Shown: positions 16,595 to 26,868, counted from the stretch's first letter. The stretch: 64,000 nucleotides of DNA from Streptomyces sp. cg36 (GCF_041080675.1 NZ_CP163520.1:3100001-3164000), one strand, 5' to 3'. The notes: a model not told the origin generated them from the letters alone. Program-made: numbers and translations.

Positions 16595-17247
16595 GGCGCG
16601 TCCGCGCCGGGGGCGCCCCCGGCGTACAGCGCCTCCGCCCCCGCGATCACCATGCGCAGGCCCGCCTCGAAGCGTTCGTCGTAGTCCTCGAAGAGCCCCG
16701 GGCCCGCCGCGGCGGCCAGCGGGAAGTCGGCGAGGCGGACCGCGCGGGCGCCGACGTCGAAGGGCTCGTCGCCCATGCCCTGCTCCTCGGCGACGAAGCC
16801 CATCGTGTACGCGTACGCGGTGGTGCCGGCCAGCACCGCGTCCGCCGGGGCGAAGCCCGCCGCCCCCATCTCCGTCAGCAGCACCTCCATCGGGCGGGCG
16901 TGGTCGGTGCCGGTGAAGCGGGCGCCGCCGTACACCTTGGCGCCGTCCCGGTAGCTCAGCAGCATCGTGCGCAGCGACCGGTTGAAGCCCGCCAGCAGCT
17001 CCTGCCAGGGGGCGTCCGGGCGCGCCCCGGGGACGCCGTCGTGCTCCTGCGCCAGGCGCCGGTACATCACGGTCGCCATCTCGTCGAGCAGCGCCTGCTT
17101 GTTCTTGAAGTGCCAGTACAGCGCGGGCGCCTGGACCTTGAGCTCCTTGGCGATGGCCCGCAGGGAGAGCCCGTCGAGCCCCACCTCGTTCAGGAGCCGC
17201 AGCGCGGTGTCGGCGACCAGCGCCCGGTCGATTCTCGTCGTAGCCAC
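16591..17247 (-). CDS. TetR family transcriptional repressor (tetracycline-repressor-like C-domain)
   Basis: The 218-residue protein has a TetR helix-turn-helix at residues about 8-55 (ALRLLNEVGLDGLSLRAIAKEL then APALYWHFKNKQALLDEM) and a C-terminal ligand domain of the TetR_C_1 type. It is divergent from the FAD-monooxygenase gene with only a few dozen bases between them. Two 15-base inverted repeats there, (C/T)TTAAC-N3-GTTAAG, are its probable operators and would repress both genes. The start is GTG at 17247 and no ribosome binding site is seen, so the message may be leaderless. Confidence 0.9.
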   Translation of the reverse strand: MATTRIDRALVADTALRLLNEVGLDGLSLRAIAKELKVQAPALYWHFKNKQALLDEMATVMYRRLAQEHDGVPGARPDAPWQELLAGFNRSLRTMLLSYRDGAKVYGGARFTGTDHARPMEVLLTEMGAAGFAPADAVLAGTTAYAYTMGFVAEEQGMGDEPFDVGARAVRLADFPLAAAAGPGLFEDYDERFEAGLRMVIAGAEALYAGGAPGADAP

Positions 17248-17248
17248 C

Positions 17249-17306
17249 TTGACAATTTAACATCGTTAAGCCCATGCTTCCGGGCATGGCACTTAACAGC
17301 GTTAAG
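17249..17306 (+). promoter_or_regulatory. Promoter of the FAD monooxygenase with two TetR-type operators
   Basis: TTGACA at 17249-17254 and CATGCT at 17273-17278 are -35 and -10 boxes 18 bases apart. TTTAACATCGTTAAG (17256-17270) sits in the spacer and CTTAACAGCGTTAAG (17292-17306) lies just after the start site. The two operators are 36 bases apart centre to centre. The predicted start site falls on ATG at 17286. Confidence 0.7.
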
Positions 17307-18752
17307 GAATTGTCGTCCGCCACCGTCGCCACCGACGTGCTGATCGTCGGCGCCGGGCCCGCCGGTCTGGTCCTCGCCGTCGACCTCGCCCGCCGGGGCG
17401 TCCCCGCACTGCTCGTGGAGAAGGGCCCCGCGCTCTTCCCCGGCTCGCGCGGCAAGGGCCTGCAGCCCCGCACCCAGGAGGTGCTCGACGACCTCGGGCT
17501 CACCGGGGCCCTGCGCACGGCCTCCCGCGCCTACCCCCGGATGCTGGCGTGGGAGGGGCCCGAGGGCACCACCCGGGGCCGCGAGTGGGACATGATCGAA
17601 CGCGCCGAGCCCACCGAGCAGGTCCCCTTCGCGGACGCCGTCCTGATCGGCCAGGCGCATCTGCAGGCACTGCTCCACCAGCGGCTGCTGGAGCTCGGCG
17701 GCCGGGTCGTCCTCGACACCGAGCTGACCGGCCTCGACCAGGACGAGGACGGCGTCACCGCGCACTTCGCCGCCGCCCCGGACATCCGCGCCCGCTACCT
17801 CGTCGGCACCGACGGCGGGCGCTCCACGGTCCGCCGCCTGCTCGGCATCGCCCTGTCCGGCGAGACCGTCGACCCGAAGCCGCTGCTGGTCGCCGACGTG
17901 ATCCTGACGAGGGACGCGTTCGCCGACGACCGCAACTGGCACGCCTGGACCGGCGGTCCGGACGGCGGCGCGGTGCTCTGCCCGCTGCCCGGCACCGAGC
18001 GGCTCTTCCAGCTGGTCGCCCAGTACAGCGACCCGGCCGCCGTGCCGGACGCCACGGACGAGGGCGTGCGCAAGCTGCTGGCCGCCCGCACCGCCGTCGC
18101 CGCCGACCAGATAGCGGAGGTCGTCTGGGCCTCCGGCTTCCAGCCGCGCGCGGCGCTGGCCGACCGCTACCGCGCCGGGCGGGTGTTCCTGGCGGGCGAC
18201 GCCGCCCACATCCACTCCCCGGCCGGCGCCCAGGGCCTCAACACCAGCTCCCAGGACTCCTACAACCTCGGCTGGAAGCTCGGCCAGGTGCTGCTGCACG
18301 GCGCCCCCGAGGAGCTGCTGGACACCTACGAGACCGAGCGGCGGGCGGTCGCCGCCGATGTCCTCGGCCTCAGCACCCGGCTGCACCGCGAGGCGCTGCT
18401 GGGCGAGGGCAGCCGCCGCGGCAGCGAGGTCAAGGGGCTCGGCATCGACTACCGGGGCGGCCCGCTGGCGTCCGGCCGGGCCGGAGCCCTGGAGGCGGGC
18501 GACCGCGCCCCCGACGGCGTCCGCCCCGAGGGCCGCCTCTTCGACCTGTTCCGGGGCCCGCACTTCACCCTGCTGGCCTTCGGCACCGAACTCCCGCCCC
18601 TGGAGGCCCCTTTGGTCCACGCGCACGCGCTCGGCCCGTACGAGGCGTACGGCGAGGGCCTGTTCCTCGTCCGCCCGGACGGGTACGTCGGCTGGGCCGG
18701 CCGGACGGCCGAGGGCCTGACGGAGTACCTGGAGCGCACGGGCGCGCTCTGA
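17286..18752 (+). CDS. FAD-dependent aromatic monooxygenase (PHBH/rifampicin-monooxygenase type)
   Basis: About 488 residues. It shows the class A flavin monooxygenase motifs: VLIVGAGPAGLVLAVDLARR near residue 18, the middle DG motif YLVGTDGGRSTVRRLLG, and the GD motif FLAGDAAHIHSPAGAQGLNT near residue 300. A thioredoxin-like C-terminal domain follows, as in phenol and rifampicin hydroxylases. It should use NADPH and O2 to hydroxylate an aromatic compound. Pairing with a TetR repressor suggests induction by that compound or an antibiotic. ATG at 17286 was chosen because the promoter predicts transcription starting there; ATG at 17274 lies in the -10 box. Confidence 0.88.
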   Translation: MALNSVKELSSATVATDVLIVGAGPAGLVLAVDLARRGVPALLVEKGPALFPGSRGKGLQPRTQEVLDDLGLTGALRTASRAYPRMLAWEGPEGTTRGREWDMIERAEPTEQVPFADAVLIGQAHLQALLHQRLLELGGRVVLDTELTGLDQDEDGVTAHFAAAPDIRARYLVGTDGGRSTVRRLLGIALSGETVDPKPLLVADVILTRDAFADDRNWHAWTGGPDGGAVLCPLPGTERLFQLVAQYSDPAAVPDATDEGVRKLLAARTAVAADQIAEVVWASGFQPRAALADRYRAGRVFLAGDAAHIHSPAGAQGLNTSSQDSYNLGWKLGQVLLHGAPEELLDTYETERRAVAADVLGLSTRLHREALLGEGSRRGSEVKGLGIDYRGGPLASGRAGALEAGDRAPDGVRPEGRLFDLFRGPHFTLLAFGTELPPLEAPLVHAHALGPYEAYGEGLFLVRPDGYVGWAGRTAEGLTEYLERTGAL

Positions 18753-18759
18753 CCGCGCC

Positions 18760-20358
<1,599 letters not shown>

Positions 20359-20445
20359 CCGCTCCGCCTCGTCTCCGCCGCACTCCCGTGGAAACGCGCC
20401 AACCATTGCCCGCGCCCCACTGCAACCATCCGGCCCGGGAAACAG

Positions 20446-20465
20446 TCTCTGGGGACGTCCAGAGA
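20446..20465. promoter_or_regulatory. Inverted repeat in the L,D-transpeptidase leader
   Basis: TCTCTGG and CCAGAGA are perfect arms around a six-base centre, 21 bases before the ATG and just upstream of the AGGGGGG ribosome binding site. It may be an operator or a small 5' leader hairpin. Confidence 0.35.
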
Positions 20466-20485
20466 ATCACCCAGGGGGGCGACTG

Positions 20486-21370
20486 ATGCGCCGGATCCAT
20501 CTCACCACTGTCATAGCCAGGACGCTCGCCGCGGCGACCGTCCTGACCGTCACCGCCGCGTGCGGCGCCTCGTCGGACAAGGCGTCGGGCGCAGCCGCCC
20601 CGGCGGCGCCCGCGCCCGCCTCGTCCCCGGCCGCCGGCGGCACGCAGGACGCGGCGTCCGCCTCGAACACCGAGGCCGACGGCGCCGCGGGAGCCCCGGC
20701 CGCCGCCGCCCCGGCCGCCGCCGTCAAGCCGCAGGGCAAGGTGCTGATGGCGGCCGGCGCCAAGGGCGCGCAGGTCACCGAGGCCCAGGCCCGGCTCGCC
20801 CAGGTCGGCTGGTTCGACGACACCCCGACCGGGACGTACGGCAGCGTCACCGCCACCGCCGTCAAGGGCTTCCAGAGCAAGCGCGGCCTGGCCACCACCG
20901 GCGTCATCGACACGGCCACCTGGAACAAGCTGGCCGACATGACCACCAAGCCGACGCGCCAGGAGCTCCTCGGCAAGGCCGTGGTCAAGCCGAAGACCAA
21001 GCTGGACAAGCGCTGCATGACCGGCCGCGTGCTGTGCATCAGCAAGACCACCCGCACGCTCAACTGGGTGGTGAACGGCAAGGTCCAGTCGTCCATGGAC
21101 GTCCGGTTCGGCTCGCAGTACACGCCGACCCGCGAAGGCACCTTCAAGGTCTTCATGAAGAGCAAGAACCACGTCTCCTCGATCTACCACACGCCCATGC
21201 CGTACGCGATGTTCTTCAGCGGCGGCCAGGCCGTGCACTACTCCTCGGACTTCGCCAAGCGCGGCTACGCGGGCGCCTCGCACGGCTGCGTCAACGTCCG
21301 GGACAAGGCCAAGATCGCCGCGCTCTTCGACAAGGTCCGCGTCGGCGACAAGGTCGTCGTCTACTGGTGA
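20486..21370 (+). CDS. L,D-transpeptidase lipoprotein with peptidoglycan-binding domain
   Basis: The 294-residue protein has a signal peptide ending in lipobox LTVTAAC, an Ala/Pro-rich linker to about residue 80, a PG_binding_1 domain (AQVTEAQARLAQVGWFDDTP then ATAVKGFQ) and a C-terminal YkuD catalytic domain with HYSSDF and SHGCVNVRD, Cys268 being the nucleophile. It should form 3-3 cross-links in peptidoglycan or attach proteins outside the membrane. ATG at 20486 follows AGGGGGG. The transcript ends in a strong hairpin. Confidence 0.92.
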   Translation: MRRIHLTTVIARTLAAATVLTVTAACGASSDKASGAAAPAAPAPASSPAAGGTQDAASASNTEADGAAGAPAAAAPAAAVKPQGKVLMAAGAKGAQVTEAQARLAQVGWFDDTPTGTYGSVTATAVKGFQSKRGLATTGVIDTATWNKLADMTTKPTRQELLGKAVVKPKTKLDKRCMTGRVLCISKTTRTLNWVVNGKVQSSMDVRFGSQYTPTREGTFKVFMKSKNHVSSIYHTPMPYAMFFSGGQAVHYSSDFAKRGYAGASHGCVNVRDKAKIAALFDKVRVGDKVVVYW

Positions 21371-21415
21371 TCCGCGCGGGCCGCGCCCGGCGCGGCCCCG
21401 CGACGGAAGAGGGAG

Positions 21416-21457
21416 GGCGCGGGCGGGATCGGGGGAACGTGTCCCGCCCGCGCCTTT
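21416..21457 (+). terminator. Rho-independent type terminator after the L,D-transpeptidase gene
   Basis: Perfect 13-base arms GGCGCGGGCGGGA and TCCCGCCCGCGCC enclose a 13-base loop, followed by TTT, 46 bases after the stop codon. Confidence 0.8.
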
Positions 21458-21579
21458 CGCGCCGAGCCGTGGGTACGGGGGGAACCCCGGCTCTCTGCGC
21501 CGCCGATGACCAGTCGGCTCACTACCTACTGCGTCGGCGGGCCGAAAAGTGTCACACCCCGTGATCCGGAGGGGTCCGC

Positions 21580-22713
21580 TCAGGCCGAGCGGGGCAGCGC
21601 CGCCGTCTTCGCCGGGGCGCTCGCGCGCGGTGCCTGCGGAATGACCGGTACCGGGGGCGGCGCGCCCGGCGTGCCCCGGGTGGCGTCCCCGCGCCCCGGC
21701 AGCCCGGGCAGCCCGGGGGCCGAGGGCGGGCCGCCCGGCGGCAGCTTCGGCCAGCTCACCGGGGGCAGCTTCAGGACCGAGCCGTCACGGCCGCCGCGAC
21801 CGCCATGGCCGTCCCCCTGGTCGTCGCCGGAACCGCCCTTGCCGCCCTTGCCTCCGGAGCCCCCCTTGCCCCCGGAGCCACCCTTGCCGTCCTTGCCGCC
21901 CTTTCCGGCGCGGTCCGACTCGTCGATGACCCGGTCGCAGAACCGCTTCACATTGGCGGCGCCCTTGGCGATGCTCTCCAGCCGGTAGCGGTTCGTGGGG
22001 TCCATCCGTCCCCCGCGGTACTCCCGGCACGCCGCGACGGTCGTGGCCGTCCAGTCGGCGAGCGGACCGCCGTCGCCGCGCTGCGGCTCCTTCGTCGCGT
22101 CCGGGGACGGCGCCCCCGTACCGGGCCGCGACGCCTCGGGCGAGGCGGGCCCGCCGGACGCCGGCGAACGGCCCGGGACCGGCGGCTTCGGGACGACCGG
22201 GGCCCCGGTCCGCCCGGACGGCGACTCGGAGGCGATCGGCCCCGGGGTGGCGGCGGCCGACACCGACGACACCGGCTCCGGGTCGTCGGCGCCGATGCCC
22301 GGCAGCACCCCGGTCCCGGCGGCGACCGCGACCCCGCCCAGGGCGCACCCGGCCAGCGCGGCGGCCAGCCCGAAGCGGACCGGCCGCAGCCGCCGGGACC
22401 GGCGGGCGCGCGCGGGCTCGCGGCCGACCCGTACGACGGTGTCCGAGGCCGCGGAGGCGGTGGCGCCGGACGTGGCGTTCTGGGCGCGGGCGGCCCGGAA
22501 GGCGGCCAACGCGGCGTCCTCGCCCGGCAGTTCACGGGTGCCCTGCCCGGCGGCCATGGTCTGGCGCAGCTCGGGTCCGGCCATCGCGTGCAGCACCGCG
22601 GAGAGCCGTTCGGCCTGCTCGCGGGCGCGGTCGTCGGCGGGAACGACCGGCTCACCCCGCAGCAGCCGCTCCGCGGCGTCCTCGTCCAGCCATTCGTGGC
22701 GCTCGTCGGCCAT
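21580..22713 (-). CDS. Putative membrane anti-sigma factor with Gly/Lys-rich tail
   Basis: The 377-residue protein is encoded immediately after an ECF sigma gene (TGATG overlap), the usual position of an anti-sigma. The N-terminal ~100 residues are acidic and soluble (DERHEWLDEDAAERLLRGE), a single hydrophobic span lies near 115-135 (FGLAAALAGCALGGVAVAAG), and the outer part is long, Pro/Ser-rich, with CREYRGGRMDP...FCDRVI and then a collagen-like GKGGKDGKGGSGGKGG stretch. No HxxxCxxC zinc motif is present, so it is not a ZAS-type anti-sigma. Binding of the sigma factor is inferred from arrangement only. Confidence 0.6.
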   Translation of the reverse strand: MADERHEWLDEDAAERLLRGEPVVPADDRAREQAERLSAVLHAMAGPELRQTMAAGQGTRELPGEDAALAAFRAARAQNATSGATASAASDTVVRVGREPARARRSRRLRPVRFGLAAALAGCALGGVAVAAGTGVLPGIGADDPEPVSSVSAAATPGPIASESPSGRTGAPVVPKPPVPGRSPASGGPASPEASRPGTGAPSPDATKEPQRGDGGPLADWTATTVAACREYRGGRMDPTNRYRLESIAKGAANVKRFCDRVIDESDRAGKGGKDGKGGSGGKGGSGGKGGKGGSGDDQGDGHGGRGGRDGSVLKLPPVSWPKLPPGGPPSAPGLPGLPGRGDATRGTPGAPPPVPVIPQAPRASAPAKTAALPRSA

Positions 22714-23363
22714 CACATGTCCTTCTGCGTCGGCGCGCCCGATTGCGTCACACCGCACGACCGATTCCGTTGCGGCGGCACACCGCCGAGGTCCGCCTGG
22801 CCGTTCTCCGCGCCCAGCAGTTCGGCGAGCCGCTTGAGGCCGCGGTGCGCGGCGGTGCGCACCGCGCCGGGCCGCTTGCCGAGGGTCCGGGCGGCGCTCT
22901 TGGCGTCGAGCCCGACGACCACGCGCAGCACCACGGCCTCGGCCTGGTCCTGCGGGAGCTGGGCGATGAGCGCCATCGTACGTCCGGTGGAGAGCGACTC
23001 CATGGCCTCGCCCGCGGTGTCCGAGTCGGCGGGGCGCCCGGTCAGCTCGGTCTCGTCGCCGCCGACCGCGGGGCGCCGGCCGCGCATCCGGATGTGGTCC
23101 AGGGCCCGGTTGCGGGCGATGGTGGCGGCCCAGCCGCGGAAGCGGTCCGCGTCGCCGCTGAAGCGCTCGATGTCCCGGGCTATCTGGAGCCACGCCTCGG
23201 ACGCCACGTCCTCCGCGTCGGCCTCGCCGACCAGGGTGCGGGTGTAGCCGAGCAGCCGCGGGTGCACCGCGCGGTACACAGCGCGGAACGCGCTCTCGTC
23301 GCCGCCCTGTGCCGCGAGTATCGCGGCGGTCAGCTCCGCGTCTTCCCCCTGCACTCCCTGCAC
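22713..23363 (-). CDS. ECF family RNA polymerase sigma factor
   Basis: The 216-residue protein has region 2 (FRAVYRAVHPRLLGYTRTLV, then EDVASEAWLQIARDIERF and FRGWAATIARNRALDHIR) and region 4 (LIAQLPQDQAEAVVLRVVVG, then RTLGKRPGAVRTAAHRGLKR), with no region 3. GTG at 23363 was chosen; a second GTG three codons later is possible. It is coupled to the putative anti-sigma gene downstream and is clearly paralogous to the sigma gene at 23660-24247, about half of positions being identical. Confidence 0.9.
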   Translation of the reverse strand: MQGVQGEDAELTAAILAAQGGDESAFRAVYRAVHPRLLGYTRTLVGEADAEDVASEAWLQIARDIERFSGDADRFRGWAATIARNRALDHIRMRGRRPAVGGDETELTGRPADSDTAGEAMESLSTGRTMALIAQLPQDQAEAVVLRVVVGLDAKSAARTLGKRPGAVRTAAHRGLKRLAELLGAENGQADLGGVPPQRNRSCGVTQSGAPTQKDM

Positions 23364-23539
23364 CCTGCCCTGGTGTCGCAGCCGGTCACCGCTGCCGCGC
23401 CGACCGGCGCGAAGGAGCACGCTACGGCCTGGGCGGCGGTTAAGTCCATTACTTGTACAACCCGCAACAAAGCGCTGACACAGCGCGGTGTGACAGAAAA
23501 CGCAGCCGTGGCGCTGAGAGGAGTACGGGGTCGCCACAC

Positions 23540-23565
23540 GGCCCCGACGGAAGACGGCCGGGGCC
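23540..23565 (-). terminator. Hairpin after the second ECF sigma gene
   Basis: GGCCCCG and CGGGGCC arms around a 12-base loop lie about 95 bases past the stop of the gene at 23660. The remaining part of the 23364-23659 gap is presumably the promoter of the first sigma gene; it includes the palindrome TTGTACAA near 23455. Confidence 0.5.
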
Positions 23566-23659
23566 TCTCCTGTGGGGGGTGGCGGCCCCGGCCGTCCTTC
23601 CGACTCCCCCGCGCCGCCGGGGCGCCGCGCTCCGCCGCGACCGGCCGCGCTCCTCGCCC

Positions 23660-24247
23660 TCACTCCGTCCCCGGCCCCAGCCCCGCCGCCAGGCGCCGCA
23701 GGCCCCGGTGGGCGGCCGTGCGCACGGAGCCGGGGCGCTTGCCGAGGACCTGGGCGGCCGTCGTGCCGTCGAGGCCCGCCACCACCCGCAGCAGCACCGC
23801 CTCCGCCTGCTCGCGCGGCAGGGTGGCGATCAGCTGGAGCGCCCAGCGGGTCGACAGGGCCTCCAGGGCCGCCTCGGCGGTGTCCTGGGCGCCCGGCACC
23901 TCCAGCGCCTCCTCGTCCAGCAGCACGGTCCTGGGTCTTCGCTTCTGGCGGCGCAGCTGGTCCAGGGCGCGGTGCCGGGCGATGGTGGCGGCCCAGCCCC
24001 GGAAGCCCGCCCCGTCGCCCCGGAAGCGGGCCAGGTCACGGGCGATCTCCAGCCATGTCTCGGAGGCCACGTCCTCGGCCTCGGTGCCGACCAGGGCGCG
24101 CAGCTGGGCGAGGAGCGCGGGGTGCACCAGGCGGTAGACCACGGCGAAGGCCGGCTCGTCCCCGTCCCGGGCGCGCGCGACGGCCGCCGCGAGCTCCGCG
24201 TCCTCGCTCCGGTTCCGGCCACCGCGCCGGTCCCCACCCCTGCCCAT
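23660..24247 (-). CDS. ECF family RNA polymerase sigma factor (paralogue of the neighbour)
   Basis: About 195 residues with region 2 (FAVVYRLVHPALLAQLRALV, EDVASETWLEIARDLARF, FRGWAATIARHRALDQLR) and region 4 (LIATLPREQAEAVLLRVVAG, QVLGKRPGSVRTAAHRGLRR). It differs from its neighbour in having no anti-sigma gene attached; the next genes in the same direction are separated by a hairpin. A tandem duplication followed by loss of the anti-sigma partner, or sharing of one anti-sigma, would explain the arrangement. The start is uncertain: ATG at 24247 or GTG at 24265, neither with a clear ribosome binding site. Confidence 0.88.
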   Translation of the reverse strand: MGRGGDRRGGRNRSEDAELAAAVARARDGDEPAFAVVYRLVHPALLAQLRALVGTEAEDVASETWLEIARDLARFRGDGAGFRGWAATIARHRALDQLRRQKRRPRTVLLDEEALEVPGAQDTAEAALEALSTRWALQLIATLPREQAEAVLLRVVAGLDGTTAAQVLGKRPGSVRTAAHRGLRRLAAGLGPGTE

Positions 24248-24319
24248 GGTCTGTTCTGCGCGCACGGGCGCGGAAGTGTCACAGCGCGCGCCGGTGGCGC
24301 GGGTTCCGCCCGGCCGGGC

Positions 24320-25966
24320 TCAGCCCAGCTTGTCGGCGAGCTCCTTGAACTCCTCCCACTCCAGGGCCGGGGTGCGCGGGTCCCAGAGCTTCTGGGCGAG
24401 GGCCCGCAGCGGCATCCGGATGCCGCGCGCCACCTGGTCCTGGGTCTGGGCGTCGGCGTAGTCGCACCAGACGGCGAACCGGGCGCCGAGCACCTGGTCC
24501 GAGTAGCGCGCCGGGACCGGGCCGGTGCCGCGCAGCACCAGCGGCGTCCACTCCTGGTAGATGCGGCGGCCGGTGGGGTACTTGAACGTGTTGGGCTCGC
24601 CCAGGACGTAGTACAGGTACTCGTCGTTGAGGTTGACCGTCCGGCGCCCCTCCGCCAGGTACTCCTCGGGCGGGCGGGCGCCGAGCTCCTTGCCGGTCCA
24701 GTACTCGACCTCGCGGGCCGGGTCGGGGACGGCCCGGGTGCCCCGGAAGTAGCCGTCGTTCCACGCCTTGAACTTCTTGCCGTACGGGCGCAGCACCGCG
24801 GCCCGGTCGTTGAGCCAGTCGGTCGCCAGGTCCTGTATCCGGCCCTTGGGCCCGTACTTGGCGCGGGCGGCGGCGGCCAGGCCCGGGTAGGACGCCGCCG
24901 GGTCCTTGGCCGTGAGCGCCAGGTACTCGTCGCCGCCCAGGTGCCAGTAGGAGCCCGGGAAGAGGTCGGCGTACTCGCGCAGCAGGTCGTCCACGATCCG
25001 GGCGGAGTCCGGGTTGGCTATGTCGACGGTGCCCGGCGGGGTCTTCCCGGCCGCGCTGCGCAGCGCCAGCCCGGGGTGGGCCTTGATCACCGCGCCCAGG
25101 TGGCCCGGCGAGTCGATCTCGGGGACCACCTCGATGTGCAGCCGCCGGGCGAGCGCCACGATCCGCTCCACCTCGCGCTTGCTGAGGTGGTCGCGGGAGA
25201 CGACCTCGGGGTGCGAGGTGGACTCGATGCGGAAGCCCTGGTCGTCGGAGAAGTGCAGGCCGAGCTGGTTCAGTTTGAGGTCGGCCATCTCGCGCAGCCG
25301 GGCCTCGATCCAGCCCGCCGTGAACGGCTTGCGCGCGATGTCCAGGTTGAGCCCGCGCTGGGGCCGGTCCGGCCGGTCCTGGACCACGCCCTCCGGCATC
25401 ACCCCGCCGCCCCGCAGCGCCTGCTTGAGGGTGCGGGTCCCGTAGAAGACCCCGGCCTCGTCCGGGCCGGTTATCCGTACCGTGCGCTCCCGGGTGGTCA
25501 GGGTGTACGACTCGGGGCCGCCGCCCCGCAGGGCCGGGGTGAGCGCCAGCTCGATGTCGCCGGGGCGGGGGGCCGCGCCCTGCACGAAGTCCTTGTCGAG
25601 CTCCTCCGCGAGCAGCTGCCCCTCGTCGGCCAGCGCCTCGCTGCCGGTGGCGACGACCACCCGGGTGCCCGTGACGGGCCGGAAGCCGGGCCCGCGCGCG
25701 GGCTCGTGCTGCCGTACGGAGGGGATGGTGCGCGGGGGCGAGGAGAGCGGGTAGATCTGGGCGGGCGAGGAGGACGCGCCCGGTTTCGGGTCGACCCGGC
25801 CGCCGTGGCCGCCGTGGGTGTCGTCCTCGGGCCAGACCAGCACGGTGAGGGCGAGGGCGAGCCCCGCCGCCACGCCCACACGGGCGGCCAGGGCGCCCCG
25901 GCCGGTCCGGGCCGTCCGGTCGCCGCGCGCGCCGTCCGCGCCGTCGGCACTCCTGGACTGCGACAT
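24320..25966 (-). CDS. Exported beta-N-acetylhexosaminidase, GH20
   Basis: The 548-residue enzyme has a basic N-terminus, a hydrophobic anchor or signal near residues 30-46, a GH20b-like N-domain (TRVVVATGSEALADEGQLLA) and a GH20 barrel. The catalytic pair is in YWHLGGDEYL with Asp346 and Glu347; other family features are RGLNLDIARKPF and LHFSDDQGFRIES. It should release terminal GlcNAc or GalNAc from chitin oligomers or glycans outside the cell. ATG at 25966 follows GGGAGG. No Cys lipobox is seen. No DasR box is apparent in its upstream region although related chitin genes often have one. Confidence 0.9.
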   Translation of the reverse strand: MSQSRSADGADGARGDRTARTGRGALAARVGVAAGLALALTVLVWPEDDTHGGHGGRVDPKPGASSSPAQIYPLSSPPRTIPSVRQHEPARGPGFRPVTGTRVVVATGSEALADEGQLLAEELDKDFVQGAAPRPGDIELALTPALRGGGPESYTLTTRERTVRITGPDEAGVFYGTRTLKQALRGGGVMPEGVVQDRPDRPQRGLNLDIARKPFTAGWIEARLREMADLKLNQLGLHFSDDQGFRIESTSHPEVVSRDHLSKREVERIVALARRLHIEVVPEIDSPGHLGAVIKAHPGLALRSAAGKTPPGTVDIANPDSARIVDDLLREYADLFPGSYWHLGGDEYLALTAKDPAASYPGLAAAARAKYGPKGRIQDLATDWLNDRAAVLRPYGKKFKAWNDGYFRGTRAVPDPAREVEYWTGKELGARPPEEYLAEGRRTVNLNDEYLYYVLGEPNTFKYPTGRRIYQEWTPLVLRGTGPVPARYSDQVLGARFAVWCDYADAQTQDQVARGIRMPLRALAQKLWDPRTPALEWEEFKELADKLG

Positions 25967-26241
25967 CACTGAGAATCCTCCCATACGGGAACAAGCGCGG
26001 CGAAGGCGAGCCGAGGCACCCGTGCGGTGTCCACCATGCGCGCGTCACCCTTCACGTCCGGGTGAAATTCGCGCAACCGTCGGGCACCGTCCCCCGCGCC
26101 TCGATAGCGTGGCGGCACTCCCACCTCTTCTTCACCTCCCGCCTCTCTGCTCTCTGCCGTCTCTCCGCGTCGGCGGGCCACCGGGCCGTCCCGATCACCG
26201 TCCGCCGCTCGTCCCCCGTCGCCCCTTCGAGGAGCCCCACG

Positions 26242-26868
26242 CTGTCCAGCGATCCCCACGCCGGCCCCCGGAAGCGACCGCCGCCACTTCATCACACTCC
26301 CCGCCCGACGGGCCGCCCGGCCATAGCGGCACAGACCTACCCCAACCCCACCATTCCCGGCCCGTACCAGCCGGCGGAGGACGGACTCCAGCGGTTCAAC
26401 CATGCCCCGCCGGGCGCCGCCGAAGCCGCCCTGCTGGCCTGCTGCGGCAGCCGCCGCTGGGCCCGGCGCCTGGCCGCCCACCGGCCCTACCCGGATCTGG
26501 ACGCGCTGCTCGCCGCCGCCGACGAGGCCAGCTACGACCTCTCCCCCGACGACCTCACCGAGGCCCTGGCCGACGAGCGCCCGCCCGGACCGCACCCGAT
26601 GGCCCCGCGCTCGGCCCACACCGCGCTGCGGGCGGCGCACGCGGCGTACGAGAGCCGGTTCGGGCACGCCTTCGTCATCTGCCTGGCGGGGCTGCGGCCC
26701 ACCGACCACCTGAACCAGCTGCTCGCGGGGATCCGGACGCGGATGGGCAACGAGCAGGACGACGAGCGGGCCATCGCCGCCGACGAGCTGCGCCGACTCG
26801 CCCGGGCCCGGCTCGCCCATCTCGTGTCCGGCCACCCGGAGTCGGACCCGGCGGGCGCGGTCCGCTGA
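26242..26868 (+). CDS. Divergent OHCU-decarboxylase-like protein, apparent CTG start
   Basis: The 208-residue protein resembles 2-oxo-4-hydroxy-4-carboxy-5-ureidoimidazoline decarboxylase of the uric acid pathway: FNHAPPGAAEAALLACCGSRRWARRL, ALLAAADEASYDLSPDDLTE, HPM with the conserved His, and AAYESRFGHAFVICLAG then RTRMGNEQDDE. It lacks the usual S-x-x-EQ segment after HPxxG, with SAHTALRAA in its place, so the catalytic Glu/Gln are absent and allantoin formation is doubtful. The best start is CTG at 26242, seven bases after GAGGAG; no ATG or GTG with a ribosome binding site is in frame nearby. It precedes sdhC but has its own gap. Confidence 0.7.
   Translation: MSSDPHAGPRKRPPPLHHTPRPTGRPAIAAQTYPNPTIPGPYQPAEDGLQRFNHAPPGAAEAALLACCGSRRWARRLAAHRPYPDLDALLAAADEASYDLSPDDLTEALADERPPGPHPMAPRSAHTALRAAHAAYESRFGHAFVICLAGLRPTDHLNQLLAGIRTRMGNEQDDERAIAADELRRLARARLAHLVSGHPESDPAGAVR

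Noticed and set aside
26028..26048. Possible DasR box upstream of the GH20 hexosaminidase (ATGGTGGACACC on the minus strand)
   Set aside because: The half-sites are wrongly spaced and two or more core bases are wrong compared with TGGTCTAGACCA.
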